A DNA stretch of 64,000 nt from Thauera sp. (GCA_024235615.1 JACKMB010000007.1:46056-110055), one strand, 5' to 3'; positions 42,007 through 52,024 are shown, counted from the first letter of the stretch. Program-made: numbers and translations. The notes: generated by a model from the sequence alone, not told the origin.

Positions 42007-42483
42007 ATGAGTACCGAACTGTTCCATTGGACCGACGAGTTCAGCATCGGCTTGCAGGAGATCGACGAACAGCACAAGGAGCTCGTCGAGCTGCTCAACC
42101 AGCTTCACGTCGCGATCAAGGAACACCATGGCTCGGCCACCTCGCGCCAGATCCTGGACAAGCTGGCCGACTACACCCGCACCCACTTCGCGGTCGAGGA
42201 GAGCCTGATGCGGGTGTCGAACTACCCCGAGTTCGCCACCCACAAGCAGAACCACGAGGACCTGATCGCCCAGGTGAAGGCCCTGCAGGACAAGCTCGAC
42301 TCGGGCCAGGCGACCATCACCTTCGAACTCCTGCACTTCCTCAAGGTCTGGCTCACGCGTCACATCAACGAGGCGGACAAGCGCTTCGGTGCCTTCTTCC
42401 TCGAGGCGGGCGGCGCCAGCCGATGGTCCGACCACGTCGAAGATGCGATGAAGAAGCGCAAATGGTGGTGGAAATTCTGGTGA
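42007..42483 (+). CDS. bacteriohemerythrin
   Basis: 158 residues forming a four-helix bundle that binds a diiron centre and reversibly carries O2. All seven expected ligands are present: His23, His60, Glu64, His79, His83, His119 and Asp124 (motifs DEQHKEL, HFAVEE, HKQNHED and HINEADK). Single-domain and soluble; roles proposed for such proteins include oxygen delivery to oxygenases or oxidases and oxygen sensing. A perfect FNR-type box upstream implies control by oxygen limitation. A C-terminal extension rich in Lys and Trp (KRKWWWKFW) follows the bundle. Confidence 0.95.
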   Translation: MSTELFHWTDEFSIGLQEIDEQHKELVELLNQLHVAIKEHHGSATSRQILDKLADYTRTHFAVEESLMRVSNYPEFATHKQNHEDLIAQVKALQDKLDSGQATITFELLHFLKVWLTRHINEADKRFGAFFLEAGGASRWSDHVEDAMKKRKWWWKFW

Positions 42484-42568
42484 GCAGCACGCATCGCCGC
42501 CCTCATCGTAACGCCCCCTTGCACCCTCCGCCCGACCGCCCCACACAACCATACAACCCTCCGAGACC

Positions 42569-43060
42569 ATGACGATGCCGCTCACCACCCGGGCCCGCTC
42601 GGCCCTGCTTGCCCTTGCCCTCCCTGCCGCCCTTTTCGCCGGCGCGGCCCACGCCGAGACGCTGTCCTGCCCTGCGCTGGACAAGGCGGTGCAGGTCGCC
42701 GCCTGCCCGAGCGACGCGGAACTGCAGTACACCTTCATGGGCTTCTGCGGCGACAACGCCCGCCTCTATGGCCGCGATGTCTTCACCTGCGCCACCTTCG
42801 AGAACTACAAGGCGGTCAAGAACACCGCGCTGTGGGAATCGGAGAACGGCAGCTTCAGCGGCTACCTGAACTGCAACCTCGACACCGCCACCCTGCGCGC
42901 CTCGCGCGCCCTGAAGATGAGCGTGGAGAAGAAGAACGGCCTCACCCGCCTGATCTGCGACTATGAGAACGACCAGCGCATGGTGATGCGCACGAAGGGC
43001 ACCTGCACCGTCGAAGCAGCCGACTGCAGCAGCGGCGAATGCCGCGCGAGCTGCGAGTGA
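42569..43060 (+). CDS. secreted cysteine-rich protein, function unknown
   Basis: 163 residues. A clear signal peptide ends at AHA/ETLSC (residue 29). The mature part has ten cysteines, enough for five disulfides, so a periplasmic or secreted, disulfide-stabilised protein is expected. Short motifs include FMGFCGDNARLYGRDVFTCATFENYKAVKNTALWES (in part). I do not recognise a family. A second Met two codons in (42575) is an alternative start. It lies 85 bp after the hemerythrin gene and 25 bp before the next small membrane-protein gene. Confidence 0.72.
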   Translation: MTMPLTTRARSALLALALPAALFAGAAHAETLSCPALDKAVQVAACPSDAELQYTFMGFCGDNARLYGRDVFTCATFENYKAVKNTALWESENGSFSGYLNCNLDTATLRASRALKMSVEKKNGLTRLICDYENDQRMVMRTKGTCTVEAADCSSGECRASCE

Positions 43061-43085
43061 GCATCGTCTCGAGCCCGGCACTGCG

Positions 43086-43607
43086 ATGACGAACACCCCG
43101 GCTCCCGGCGCCTCGTCGCCTGTCCGGCAAAAGACCGCAGCCTCCGAAGCGCGCGGCGCACGCTTGCTGGTCGGCCTCATCGGTGGGGCCTTCCTGCTGT
43201 TGATCGCCGCCTTCGTGAGCATGATCTTCCTGGCGCAAGGCGAGGTCCGCCTCAACGCGGTGGGCCCGATCGCCGCCGCACCGGGCGCCGAGCGCGGTGG
43301 CGTGGTCTTCCACGGCACGGCCAACATCTGGGAGGTGCGCGGGCGTCTGACCCAGGACGACGCACGCCAGGTGAGCCTTGCGATCGATCTCGTGGGCCCC
43401 ACCGCACAGCCGGCGCCAGCCGGGCTGCAGCTCAGCCTGAGCCTCGAACGCGCCGACGGTACCGGCACACCGATCCCGCTCGACCATCGCCTGGTACGCC
43501 CGGGCAGCCTGGTGGCAACCAGCGCGCCGCTCGAGACCGGCCAGTGGCGGCTGCGCCTCACCTTGCCCGAAATCGAGGCCCTTCAGGAGTTCAGCGTCGA
43601 GCCCTGA
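43086..43607 (+). CDS. membrane-anchored protein with periplasmic beta-rich domain, function unknown
   Basis: 173 residues: a short N-terminal cytoplasmic tail, one membrane helix (LLVGLIGGAFLLLIAAFVSMIF-type, about 27-48) and a periplasmic domain of about 120 residues. That domain has alternating strands ending in TGQWRLRLTLPEIEALQEFSVEP. The layout recalls FixH-type proteins, but no diagnostic residues are seen, so I leave it unnamed. Same strand as the cysteine-rich protein gene; convergent with the CobW gene. Confidence 0.7.
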   Translation: MTNTPAPGASSPVRQKTAASEARGARLLVGLIGGAFLLLIAAFVSMIFLAQGEVRLNAVGPIAAAPGAERGGVVFHGTANIWEVRGRLTQDDARQVSLAIDLVGPTAQPAPAGLQLSLSLERADGTGTPIPLDHRLVRPGSLVATSAPLETGQWRLRLTLPEIEALQEFSVEP

Positions 43608-43645
43608 CGCACCCGCGCGCCGGCAGGCGTGCGGGGTCGCGCCGT

Positions 43646-44815
43646 TCAGTCCCCGACCTGCGGTACCTGGCCGACGAAACTGCCGAGAATCGACACCACC
43701 TCGTCCTGCGCCAGGTCGCGCACGATGAACACCAGCCGGCTGCGGCGGTCGTCGTAGGGCGGCTGCGCTGGCCAGGCGGGCAGGCTGCTCCCCGGATAGA
43801 CGCTGTGCTGCACGCACTGCAGCACGCGCGGCAAGGGGTCGCCGGCGACGTTGAGCAGGCCCTTGATGCGCAGGATGCGGCCGCCATACACCTGCAGCAG
43901 CAACGCGAGGCCGTCGGAGAATCCGAACCAGTCGAGCGGCTCGTCGAAGCGCAGCACGAAGCTGGTCACGCCTGCATCGTGGCGCGCGGGTGCAGCGCTT
44001 GCTGCGGACTCGGCGGACTCGGCATCGGCCGGCGCGCCGGCGCCGTGCGTCGGGGCGGATTTCTGTGCGCGCGCACGCGACCACACCGGCGCGGCCGGCG
44101 CCTGGCGGGCCGCACGGACCGCCTCCTCGCCCAGCCAGGCGGCGACGTCGGGCAGCTTGCCCGTGGGGTCGTAGAGGCCACAGCCGAACACCGCGTCGGC
44201 AGCGACGGCACCGCCCGCCACCTCCACCTGGCGCGCACCCGGATTGAGCCGGGCGATGCCGGCGGCGACCGCCGCACGCTGCCCGGCCGAGGCCAGGTCG
44301 CACTTGGTAAGCAGCAGCCGGTCGGCCATTGCCACCTGGCGCACGGCCTCGTTGTGAGCGCCGAGCTGATCGAGCGCATGGGTGACATCGACCGCCGTCA
44401 CCACGCCGTCGAGCCGGTAGCGCTCGGACAGGAAGGGCTCGGCCATCAGGGTGTGGATCACCGGCGCCGGGTCGGCCAGGCCGGTGGTCTCGATCAGCAC
44501 CCGGCGCAGGCCCTTGAGCTCGCGCCGCAGCGCGCGCATGAAGAGCCCCTTGAGCGCTCGCACGAGGTCTCCCTGCACGCTGCAGCAGATGCAGCCGGAA
44601 TCGAGCACGACCAGACTCTCGTCGACCTTTTCCACCAGATGGTGGTCGACGCCGACCGCGCCGAACTCGTTGATCAGCACCGCGCTGCCGTCCATCTGCG
44701 GCTGGCGCAGCAGGTGGTTGAGCAAGGTGGTCTTGCCGGCACCGAGGAAGCCGGTGAGCAGGGTCACCGGGATGCGACGGTCGGCGTCGGCGGAGGGCGT
44801 GGAGGCGGCGCTCAT
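43646..44815 (-). CDS. CobW/COG0523 family metal-handling GTPase
   Basis: 389 residues. P-loop GFLGAGKTT (22-30), INEFG (switch-like), the metal-binding cysteine motif GCICC (Cys75, 77, 78), IETTGLADPAPV, a TKCDL nucleotide-specificity motif, and the CobW C-terminal domain (about 270-389). COG0523 GTPases insert or traffic metals such as Zn, Co or Fe. A His/Cys-poor linker of Ala-rich sequence (about 235-265) is species-specific. The start at MSAASTPS is preferred over 44848. No metal-responsive site or cobalamin gene nearby tells which metal is handled. Confidence 0.88.
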   Translation of the reverse strand: MSAASTPSADADRRIPVTLLTGFLGAGKTTLLNHLLRQPQMDGSAVLINEFGAVGVDHHLVEKVDESLVVLDSGCICCSVQGDLVRALKGLFMRALRRELKGLRRVLIETTGLADPAPVIHTLMAEPFLSERYRLDGVVTAVDVTHALDQLGAHNEAVRQVAMADRLLLTKCDLASAGQRAAVAAGIARLNPGARQVEVAGGAVAADAVFGCGLYDPTGKLPDVAAWLGEEAVRAARQAPAAPVWSRARAQKSAPTHGAGAPADAESAESAASAAPARHDAGVTSFVLRFDEPLDWFGFSDGLALLLQVYGGRILRIKGLLNVAGDPLPRVLQCVQHSVYPGSSLPAWPAQPPYDDRRSRLVFIVRDLAQDEVVSILGSFVGQVPQVGD

Positions 44816-44835
44816 GGCTGTGCAGTGTAACTCCG

Positions 44836-44877
44836 CCTCACGCCTCACGCCTCACGCCTCACGCCTCACGCCTCACT
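44836..44877. repeat. heptamer array (CCTCACG)n
   Basis: Five perfect CCTCACG units and a final CCTCACT. On the minus strand the array begins at the stop codon of the outer-membrane efflux gene (44873-44875). Same family as at 12289 and 61414. Confidence 0.88.
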
Positions 44878-46306
44878 GCCAGCCGCCGCCGAGGGCCTTG
44901 TAGAGCGCGACGCGGTTGGTGGCGTCGGCGAGGCGGGTGCCGATCAGCTCGAGCTCGGCACCGTAGAGGCTGCGCTGGGCGTCGAGCAGGTTGAGGTAGC
45001 TGTCCACCCCGCCCTTGTAGCGCGCCTCCGACAACTCGAAGCTCTTCTTCGCCGCGGCCACCAGACTGCGGCGCGCGTCGAGCTGCTCGGCGAGCGTGGC
45101 GCGCTCGGCGAGCGCGTCGGCGACCTCGCGGAAGGCCGACTGGATCGCCTTCTCGTACTGCGCGATCTGGATGTCGCGCTGAATCTCGGCCACGTCCAGG
45201 CTGGCCTGCAGGCGCCCGGCCTCGAAGATCGGCAGGCGGATCTGCGGCACGAAGCTCCACGCCCCCGAGCCGCCGTCGAACAGGCCGTCGAGCGAACTGC
45301 TCGCGGTGCCCGCCGTGGCGGTGAGCGTGATGCGCGGGAAGAAGGCCGCACGCGCGGCGCCGATGCTGGCGTTGGCGGCCATCAGCGCGCGCTCGGCCTG
45401 GGCGACGTCGGGGCGGCGGGCGAGCACCTCGGAGGGCACGCCGGCGGGCAGCTCGGCGACCGCGGCCACGCGCTCGCCGATGGCCTGCGGCTGCAGCTCG
45501 GCCGGCACGGCGCCGCCGGCGACGAGCGCGAGCGCGTTCTCGTCCTGCGCCACCAGTGCGGCGTAGCGTGCGGCATCGGCACGCGCGGTCTGCATCAGCG
45601 TCTCGGACTGGCGCAGTTCCAGGCCGGACACCGCGCCGAGCTCGAAGCTGCGCCGGGTGAGCTCGAAGGACTTCTTGCGAGTCTCGAACGTGTCGCGCGC
45701 CAGCGCCAGGCGCTCGCGGTCGGCGGCCAGGCGCAGCCAGGCGTTGGCGACCTCGGCCACCAGGCTGATCTGCGCGCTGCGGCGGGCTTCCTCGGTGCCG
45801 AGGTAAGTCTGCAGCGCCTGCTCCTCCAGGCTGCGCACGCGGCCGAAGAAGTCGAGCTCGTAGCTGGCGAAGCCGAGATTGGCGCTGTACTGGCGGCTGA
45901 CCGTCGAGTCACCGCTCATGCTCAGGTCGCCCGGCACGCGCTGCGCGCTCTGCCCGCCGCTGACCGCGAGCGAGGGGAACAGGTCGGCGCGCTGGATGCC
46001 GTACTGGGCACGTGCGCGCTCGATGGCGAGCGCGGCGACCCGCAGGTCGCGGTTGTTGGCGAGCGCGAGCTCGATGGTGCGCTGCAGGCGGACGTCGGCG
46101 AAATAGTCGCGCCAGGCCAGGGTGTCGACCGCCGGCGCCACCGCATCGGTCGCAGCCGGCGTCGGCTGCGCCTGCGGGAAGCTGGCCGGTACCGGCGCCA
46201 CGGGGCGCTCGAAGCCGGGGATCAGCGTGGTGCAGGCACCGAGCGTGGTGGCGGCGAGCGCCACCACGAGGCCGCGCAGCGGCCGTCTGGTTTCATGCGG
46301 GGTCAT
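44873..46306 (-). CDS. RND efflux outer-membrane lipoprotein (OprM/NodT family)
   Basis: 477 residues. The signal peptide ends in lipobox LGAC with Cys25 lipidated. Two repeats of the outer-membrane efflux (TolC-like) domain are visible: the first around 65-250 with YELDFFGRVRSLEEQAL, the second around 270-470 with RRPDVAQAERALMAANASIGAARAAFFPRITL and SEARYKGGVDSYLNLLDAQR. These are diagnostic for OprM/AdeK-type channels. It starts 1 bp after the RND pump stop, with AGGAGGG inside the pump gene's end. It forms the exit duct of the tripartite pump. The stop codon lies in a heptamer repeat array. Confidence 0.95.
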   Translation of the reverse strand: MTPHETRRPLRGLVVALAATTLGACTTLIPGFERPVAPVPASFPQAQPTPAATDAVAPAVDTLAWRDYFADVRLQRTIELALANNRDLRVAALAIERARAQYGIQRADLFPSLAVSGGQSAQRVPGDLSMSGDSTVSRQYSANLGFASYELDFFGRVRSLEEQALQTYLGTEEARRSAQISLVAEVANAWLRLAADRERLALARDTFETRKKSFELTRRSFELGAVSGLELRQSETLMQTARADAARYAALVAQDENALALVAGGAVPAELQPQAIGERVAAVAELPAGVPSEVLARRPDVAQAERALMAANASIGAARAAFFPRITLTATAGTASSSLDGLFDGGSGAWSFVPQIRLPIFEAGRLQASLDVAEIQRDIQIAQYEKAIQSAFREVADALAERATLAEQLDARRSLVAAAKKSFELSEARYKGGVDSYLNLLDAQRSLYGAELELIGTRLADATNRVALYKALGGGWQ

Positions 46307-46307
46307 C

Positions 46308-49300
46308 TCAACGTCCCTCCTGGGCAGACGGCGCCACGGCCGCCTCTTGGGGCTTGTCCGGGAAAATGCGCTTGATCACGACGTAGAACAGCGGCACGAA
46401 GAACAGGCCGAGCAGGGTCGCGCCGATGGTGCCGCCGAGCACGCCGGTGCCGATCGCGTTCTGGCTGCCGGCGCCGGCGCCGGTGGCGATCGCCAGCGGC
46501 AGCACGCCGAAACCGAACGCGAGCGAGGTCATGATGATCGGGCGCAGGCGCATGCGCACCGCAGCCAGCGTGGCGGAGATCAGGTCCTTGCCCTCCTCCA
46601 TCTGCGCCTTGGCGAACTCCACGATCAGGATCGCGTTCTTCGACGACAGGCCGATGGTGGCGAGCAGGCCGACCTGGAAATACACGTCGTTCGACAGCCC
46701 GCGCCCGCTGGCGGCGAGCAGCGCGCCGAGCACGCCGAGCGGCACCACCAGCATCACCGCGAAGGGCACCGACCAGCTCTCGTACAACGCCGCCAGGCAC
46801 AGGAAGACCACCAGCAGCGACAGCGCGTACAGCGCCGGCGCCTGCGAGCCCGAGCGGCGCTCCTCGTACGAGGTGCCCGACCAGTCGTAGCCGATGCCCG
46901 GCGGCAGCTTCGCCATGATCTCCTCGACCGCCTGCATCGCCTCGCCGGACGACAGCCCGGGCGCGGCCTGGCCGAGCAGCTCCATCGACGGCTGGCCGTT
47001 GAAGCGCTCCAGGCGCGGCGAGCCGTAGGTCCAGTGCGCGGTGGCGAAGGCCGAGAACGGCACCATGTCGCCCGCCTTGTTGCGCACGTACCACTTGTCG
47101 AGATCCTCCGGCGTCATGCGCGAGCCCGCGTCGCCCTGCAGGTACACCTTCTTGATGCGGCCGCGGTCGAGGAAGTCGTTGATGTAGCTGCCGCCCCAGG
47201 CGGTGGACAAGGTGTCGTTGATGTCGGCGACCGACAGGCCGAGCGCCCCGGCCTTGGCGTGGTCGATGTCGAGCTTGAGCTCGGGCATGTCCTCCTGGCC
47301 GTTGGGGCGCACGCCGACCAGGCGCTTGTCCTGCGCCGCCATGCCGAGGAACTGGTTGCGCGCCGCCAGCAAGGCGTCGTGGCCGAGGCCGGAGCGGTCC
47401 TGCATCTGCACGGTGAAGCCGCCCGAGGTGCCGAGCTCGATCACCGCAGGCGGCACGAAGGCGAACACCATGGCCTCGCGGATCTGCGCGAACGCGCCCA
47501 TCGCGCGCCCGGCCACGGACTTCACGTCCTTGCCCGGCGCCTTGCGCTCGTCCCAGTGCTTGAGGTTCACGAAGCCGATGCCCATGTGCTGGCCGCTGCC
47601 GCCGAAGCTGAAGCCGGCGACGGTGAAGATCGCGCGCACGGTGTCCTTCTCGTTCTCGAGGAAGTGGTGCTCGACCTTCTTCAGCACCTCGAGCGTGCGC
47701 TCCTGGGTGGCGCCGGCGGGCAGCATGACCTGGTTGAACATCACGCCCTGGTCTTCCTCGGGCAGGAAGGAGGTCGGCATGCGCACGAAGAGCAGGCCGA
47801 GCACCGCGACGATGGCGAGGTAGATGGCGAGGAAGCGCACGCTGCGCTTGAGGATGCCGCCCACCGCCGACTCGTAGCCCTGGGTGCTGCGCTCGAACCG
47901 GACGTTGAACCAGTGGAAGAACCTGCCGAACAGGCCGCCTTCGCCGTGCTCGTGCCCCTTCTCCACCGGCTTCAGGATGCTCGCGCACAGGGCCGGGGTG
48001 AACACGATCGCCACCAGCACCGACAGCGCCATCGCGGACACGATGGTGATCGAGAACTGGCGGTAGATCACGCCGGTGGAGCCGCCGAAGAAGGCCATCG
48101 GCACGAACACCGCCGACAGCACCAGGCCGATGCCGACCAGCGCGCTGGTGATCTGGTCCATCGAGCGCTTGGTGGCCTCCTTGGGCGGCAGGCCCTCCTC
48201 GGTCATCACGCGCTCGACGTTCTCGACCACCACGATGGCGTCGTCCACCAGCAGGCCGATCGCCAGCACCATGCCGAACATGGTCAGCGTGTTGATCGAG
48301 AAGCCGAAGGCCGCCATCAGGCCGAAGGTGCCGAGCAGCACCACCGGGATCGCCATGGTGGGGATCAGCGTGGCGCGGAAGTTCTGCAGGAACAGGTACA
48401 TCACCAGGAAGACCAGCACCACCGCCTCGATCAGCGTCATCACCACCGACTCGATCGAGATCTTTACGAAGGGCGTGGTGTCGTACGGCACGACGTACTC
48501 GACGCCTTCGGGGAAGTAGCGCTTCATCTCGTCGAGCCGGGTGCGCACCGCGGTCGCCGTGTCGAGCGCATTCGCGCCCGAGGCGAGGCGGATGCCTACG
48601 CCGGCTGCGGGCTGGCCGTTGAAGCGCGCGACGGTGCCGTAGTTCTCGGCGCCGATCTCGACGCGGGCGACGTCCTTCAGGCGCACCTCGCCGCCCTGGG
48701 TGCTGCTGCGCAGCAGGATGTCCTCGAACTCCTGCACGGTCTGCAGGCGGCTCTGCGCGGTGATGGTGGCAGTGAAGCCCTGGCCTGGCAGCGCCGGCGT
48801 GCCGCCGAGCTGGCCGGCCGAGACCTGGGTGTTCTGCGCCATCAGCGCGGCGCGCACGTCACCCGGGGTGAGGCGGTAGTTGGTGAGCCTGGCGGGGTCG
48901 ATCCACACGCGCATCGCGTACTGCGCGCCGAAGACCTGCACCTCGCCCACGCCATCGACGCGCGACAGTGGGTCCTGCACCGAGGACACCAGGAAGTCGG
49001 ACAGGTCGGTGCCCGTCATCGAGTTGTCCTTCGACACGAAGCCGACCACCATCAGGAAGTTCATCGCCGACTTGGCGACCGTCACCCCCTGCTGCTGCAC
49101 GGCCTGCGGCAGCAGCGGCAGCGCGGTCTGCATCTTGTTCTGCACCTGCACCTGGGCGATGTCCGGGTCGGTGTCGGCGGAGAAGGTGAGCGTGGTCGAG
49201 GCGTTGCCGTAGGCGTCGCTGGTCGACTTCATGTACAGCAGGCCGTCGAGGCCGGTGAGCTTCTGCTCGATGATCTGCGTCACCGAGTCTTCCACCGCCT

Positions 49301-49463
49301 TGGCGGAGGCACCCGGGTACTTGGCGTTGATGACGATCGCGGGCGGCGCGATCGACGGGTACTGGGACACCGGCAGCTGCTGGATGGACAGGGCGCCCGC
49401 CAGCATGATGACGATGGCGATGACCCACGCGAAGATGGGTCGGTCGATGAAGAAACGGGCCAT
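46308..49463 (-). CDS. RND multidrug efflux pump, inner-membrane subunit (AcrB/MexB-like, HAE1)
   Basis: 1051 residues, full length for HAE1 pumps. It begins [20 protein letters not shown]. It has [15 protein letters not shown] in the porter region and the proton-relay aspartates in [17 protein letters not shown]. The second half repeats the fold, with [14 protein letters not shown] and the C-terminal helix [20 protein letters not shown]. It exports hydrophobic drugs and solvents by proton antiport. It sits between the adaptor (11 bp upstream) and the outer-membrane gene (1 bp downstream). The long plus-strand frame opposite to it is a shadow. Confidence 0.97.
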   Translation of the reverse strand: MARFFIDRPIFAWVIAIVIMLAGALSIQQLPVSQYPSIAPPAIVINAKYPGASAKAVEDSVTQIIEQKLTGLDGLLYMKSTSDAYGNASTTLTFSADTDPDIAQVQVQNKMQTALPLLPQAVQQQGVTVAKSAMNFLMVVGFVSKDNSMTGTDLSDFLVSSVQDPLSRVDGVGEVQVFGAQYAMRVWIDPARLTNYRLTPGDVRAALMAQNTQVSAGQLGGTPALPGQGFTATITAQSRLQTVQEFEDILLRSSTQGGEVRLKDVARVEIGAENYGTVARFNGQPAAGVGIRLASGANALDTATAVRTRLDEMKRYFPEGVEYVVPYDTTPFVKISIESVVMTLIEAVVLVFLVMYLFLQNFRATLIPTMAIPVVLLGTFGLMAAFGFSINTLTMFGMVLAIGLLVDDAIVVVENVERVMTEEGLPPKEATKRSMDQITSALVGIGLVLSAVFVPMAFFGGSTGVIYRQFSITIVSAMALSVLVAIVFTPALCASILKPVEKGHEHGEGGLFGRFFHWFNVRFERSTQGYESAVGGILKRSVRFLAIYLAIVAVLGLLFVRMPTSFLPEEDQGVMFNQVMLPAGATQERTLEVLKKVEHHFLENEKDTVRAIFTVAGFSFGGSGQHMGIGFVNLKHWDERKAPGKDVKSVAGRAMGAFAQIREAMVFAFVPPAVIELGTSGGFTVQMQDRSGLGHDALLAARNQFLGMAAQDKRLVGVRPNGQEDMPELKLDIDHAKAGALGLSVADINDTLSTAWGGSYINDFLDRGRIKKVYLQGDAGSRMTPEDLDKWYVRNKAGDMVPFSAFATAHWTYGSPRLERFNGQPSMELLGQAAPGLSSGEAMQAVEEIMAKLPPGIGYDWSGTSYEERRSGSQAPALYALSLLVVFLCLAALYESWSVPFAVMLVVPLGVLGALLAASGRGLSNDVYFQVGLLATIGLSSKNAILIVEFAKAQMEEGKDLISATLAAVRMRLRPIIMTSLAFGFGVLPLAIATGAGAGSQNAIGTGVLGGTIGATLLGLFFVPLFYVVIKRIFPDKPQEAAVAPSAQEGR

Positions 49464-49474
49464 GGTCGCCTACC

Positions 49475-50677
49475 TCAGCTGGCCTTGGCCGCAGGCGCCG
49501 CGGCGGGCGGCGCGCCGGCGCCGGCCTCCTGGGCCTGCACCGGGGAGCCCGGGCGGGCCTTCTGCAGCCCCTCGACGATGATGCGCTCGCCGGCCGCCAG
49601 GCCGCCGGTCACCACCCAGTCCGAACCGAGCGACTGCGCCACCTTCACCGGGCGCGCCTCGACCTTGCTCTCGGCATCGACCACCATCACCAGCGCGTTG
49701 CCGAGCGGGTCGCGGCTGAGCGCCTTGTGCGGCACCAGGATGGCCTCGCTGCGCGTGCCCTGCGGCAGGCGCGCGCGCACGTACATGCCGGGCAGCAGCA
49801 CGCCGTCGGCATTGGGGAACTTCGCGCGCAGGGTCACGCTGCCGGTGCCCGCATCCACGGTGACCTCCGAGAGCGCCAGGCGCCCCTCGGCGGCATATTC
49901 GCTGCCGTCCTCCAGGACCAGCTTCACCGGCACCTCGCCCCTCGCGCCCGCCTGCAGGCGGCCGGCGGCGATCTCGGCGCGCATGCGCAGCAGGTCGGCG
50001 CTCGACTGGGTGAGGTCCACATAGATCGGGTCGAGCTGCTGCACGGTGGCGAGCGCCTGCGCCTGGTTGGCGGTGACGAGCGCGCCCGGCGTCACCGCCG
50101 AGCGCCCGATGCGGCCAGCGATCGGCGACTTGAGGCGGGTGTAGTCGAGGTCGATGCGCGCCTTGTCGAGCGCCGCCTTCGCTGCGGCGACCTCGGCCTG
50201 GGCCTGCTTGAGCGCGGCCTGGGCGTCGTCGTTGGCCTGCTTGCTGACGGCCTCGATCTTCACCAGCCCGGCGTGACGCTCGGCCTTGATGCGCGCGACC
50301 TGGGCATTGGCCTCGGCACGGGCGAGCGCGGCCCTGGCGCTGTCGTGGGCAGCCTGGTAGGGAGCGTCGTCGATGCGGTAGAGCACCTGTCCGGCCTTGA
50401 CCTCGCTGCCCTCGTCGAAGGCACGCTGGGTCAGGATGCCGGTGACCTGCGGGCGCAGCTCGGCGATCAGGTAGGGCGTAGTGCGGCCGGGCAGCTCGGT
50501 GACCATCGGCACGCTGCCGCTGGCGACCGTCATCACCGTCACCGCCGGTGCCGGCGGCGGCCCGCCTGCTCCCGGCGCGGCGCCCTGTTCCTTGCCACCA
50601 CTGCACGCGGCAAGGAGCAGGGCGCCCAGCGTCACCATGGCTGCGGCTCTGTATCGGGATTGGGATCGGATCTTCAT
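49475..50677 (-). CDS. RND efflux periplasmic adaptor (AcrA/MexA-like)
   Basis: 400 residues. The lipoprotein signal ends in LLAAC, Cys25. The lipoyl half-motif reads ELPGRTTPYLIAELRPQVTGIL, followed by a coiled-coil hairpin (about 105-165) and the second lipoyl motif IDLDYTRLKSPIAGRIGRS. Then come the beta-barrel and the membrane-proximal domain with GERIIVEGLQKARPG. It links the pump to the outer-membrane channel. First gene of the three-gene operon; transcription starts in the region shared with the TetR gene, where an operator-like palindrome lies. Confidence 0.95.
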   Translation of the reverse strand: MKIRSQSRYRAAAMVTLGALLLAACSGGKEQGAAPGAGGPPPAPAVTVMTVASGSVPMVTELPGRTTPYLIAELRPQVTGILTQRAFDEGSEVKAGQVLYRIDDAPYQAAHDSARAALARAEANAQVARIKAERHAGLVKIEAVSKQANDDAQAALKQAQAEVAAAKAALDKARIDLDYTRLKSPIAGRIGRSAVTPGALVTANQAQALATVQQLDPIYVDLTQSSADLLRMRAEIAAGRLQAGARGEVPVKLVLEDGSEYAAEGRLALSEVTVDAGTGSVTLRAKFPNADGVLLPGMYVRARLPQGTRSEAILVPHKALSRDPLGNALVMVVDAESKVEARPVKVAQSLGSDWVVTGGLAAGERIIVEGLQKARPGSPVQAQEAGAGAPPAAAPAAKAS

Positions 50678-50750
50678 TGGAGCCTCGTGAACGCGAAGCG
50701 CGGCAGCTCCAGCGAGCGAAGCGTATTCGCAGCCAGATCTCCCGCGACTA

Positions 50751-50780
50751 GAATGATTGTTCTAGATCGAACGCTCATTC
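50751..50780. promoter_or_regulatory. candidate TetR operator palindrome
   Basis: Arms GAATGATTGTTC (50751-50762) and GAACGCTCATTC (50769-50780) pair at 10 of 12 positions around a 6-bp centre (TAGATC). It lies in the 197-bp divergent region, 74 bp from the adaptor start and 95 bp from the tetR start, immediately before a TATGTT that could be a -10 box for tetR. Confidence 0.65.
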
Positions 50781-50874
50781 TATGTTATGGTTTGTTGCAC
50801 CGCAAGGCCTCTCATGACATCGAAGCGCATCTGCCGTTCCCCGTGAGCGGATTGGCCCGCGCCAGCAGGACAGC

Positions 50875-51498
50875 ATGCAGACTCCGGACTCCAGCCCTCA
50901 CCTCATCGACGCGCCGCGCGCTGCTGCACGCCGCCAGCAGATCCTGCACGCCGCCGCGCAGTGCTTTCGCGAGCACGGCTTCCACGGCGCCAGCATCGCG
51001 CTGATCTCGAAGACCGCGGGCATGAGCCCGGGTCACATCTACCACTATTTCGAGAACAAGGAAGCGATCATCGCAGCGATCGTGGCGCAGGATCTCGAGA
51101 GCCTGCTGACGCTGACCACCGAACTGCGCGCCGCCTGCAACGTGCGCGCCGCGCTGATCGAGCGCGCCGCCGAGGGCGTGGCCGACCAGCTCGACCCCGC
51201 CGGCGCCGCGCTCAAGCTCGAGATCGTTGCCGAGGCTGCGCGCAACCCGCGCGTGGCGCAGATCGTGCGCGATGCCGACGCCACCTGCCGGCGCGAGCTC
51301 GCGATCACCATCGGCGAGATCCGCCGCGCCACCGGCCACGAGGACACGCCGGCCGCGATCGAGCACATGGTCGAGGTGCTCGCCAGTCTCTTCGAAGGCC
51401 TGCTCGTGCGCACCATCCGCAACCCCGGGCTCGACCGCGCGCGCGTCGCGCAGCGCATCCAGATCGCCATCAACGATCTGCTCGACCAGCCGAATTGA
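50875..51498 (+). CDS. TetR-family repressor of the RND pump
   Basis: 207 residues. The N-terminal HTH reads ILHAAAQCFREHGFHGASIALISKTAGMSPGHIYHYFENKEAI, the standard TetR/AcrR DNA-binding domain. A helical ligand-binding domain follows (about 70-207). It is transcribed divergently from the efflux operon, as AcrR and NalC-type repressors are, so it most likely represses the pump and itself until a toxic ligand binds. The ATG was kept because AGGA lies 8 bases upstream. Confidence 0.93.
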   Translation: MQTPDSSPHLIDAPRAAARRQQILHAAAQCFREHGFHGASIALISKTAGMSPGHIYHYFENKEAIIAAIVAQDLESLLTLTTELRAACNVRAALIERAAEGVADQLDPAGAALKLEIVAEAARNPRVAQIVRDADATCRRELAITIGEIRRATGHEDTPAAIEHMVEVLASLFEGLLVRTIRNPGLDRARVAQRIQIAINDLLDQPN

Positions 51499-51622
51499 AT
51501 CATTAGTGCGAAGCATTCTCGTCGGAGTTGACGACGGCGTGACGAGGTTCTAGACCGGAAGGGCGGCATTCGTTCGCCGTGCCGTAAGCAAGAACCATAA
51601 CGACGACCCGACGGAGACTCTC

Positions 51623-52024
51623 ATGAACAGACTGCTCGCCTGCGCGGCGGCCGCGCTCCTGCTTGGCGCCTGCGCATCCACCGAGAAGGAACTCATTGAC
51701 AAGGGCATGAAGCCGCTCGATGCGACCAGGGCCCAAGCCCTGCTTTCCGGCAACACCGCAACCGGCACCACCGCATCCGGCAACGGCTTCATCATCTACA
51801 ACGCCCCGGATGGCACGTCACGCGGCAAGAGCGGCAGCAGCAGCGACGCCGGCAAGTGGGAAGTCACCTCCGACGGCCAGCACTGCAACCAGTGGAAGAC
51901 CTGGCGCGGCGGCGAGCGGCGCTGCGCCAAGCTGTACGAGGTGGACGGCGAGTTCCGCTACTTCGAGGGTGGCAAATACGGCGGCCGCTACAAGATCGAG
52001 CAGGGCAATCCCTACCGGCTCTGA
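51623..52024 (+). CDS. small outer-membrane lipoprotein, function unknown
   Basis: 133 residues. Signal peptide with lipobox LLGAC (Cys17), then a Ser/Thr/Gly-rich linker and a compact beta-rich domain ending WKTWRGGERRCAKLYEVDGEFRYFEGGKYGGRYKIEQGN (in pieces). The mature part has two cysteines that may form a disulfide. The overall form resembles DUF995-type small lipoproteins. ACGGAGAC lies just before the ATG. Monocistronic, between the tetR gene and a convergent TRAP operon. Confidence 0.75.
   Translation: MNRLLACAAAALLLGACASTEKELIDKGMKPLDATRAQALLSGNTATGTTASGNGFIIYNAPDGTSRGKSGSSSDAGKWEVTSDGQHCNQWKTWRGGERRCAKLYEVDGEFRYFEGGKYGGRYKIEQGNPYRL

Noticed and set aside
46122-50024. A 1300-codon open frame on the plus strand opposite the RND pump and adaptor genes
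   Set aside because: Very high G+C leaves long antisense frames without stops. The product is low-complexity (His, Arg, Glu, Gly) and the minus strand encodes unmistakable MexA/MexB homologues.
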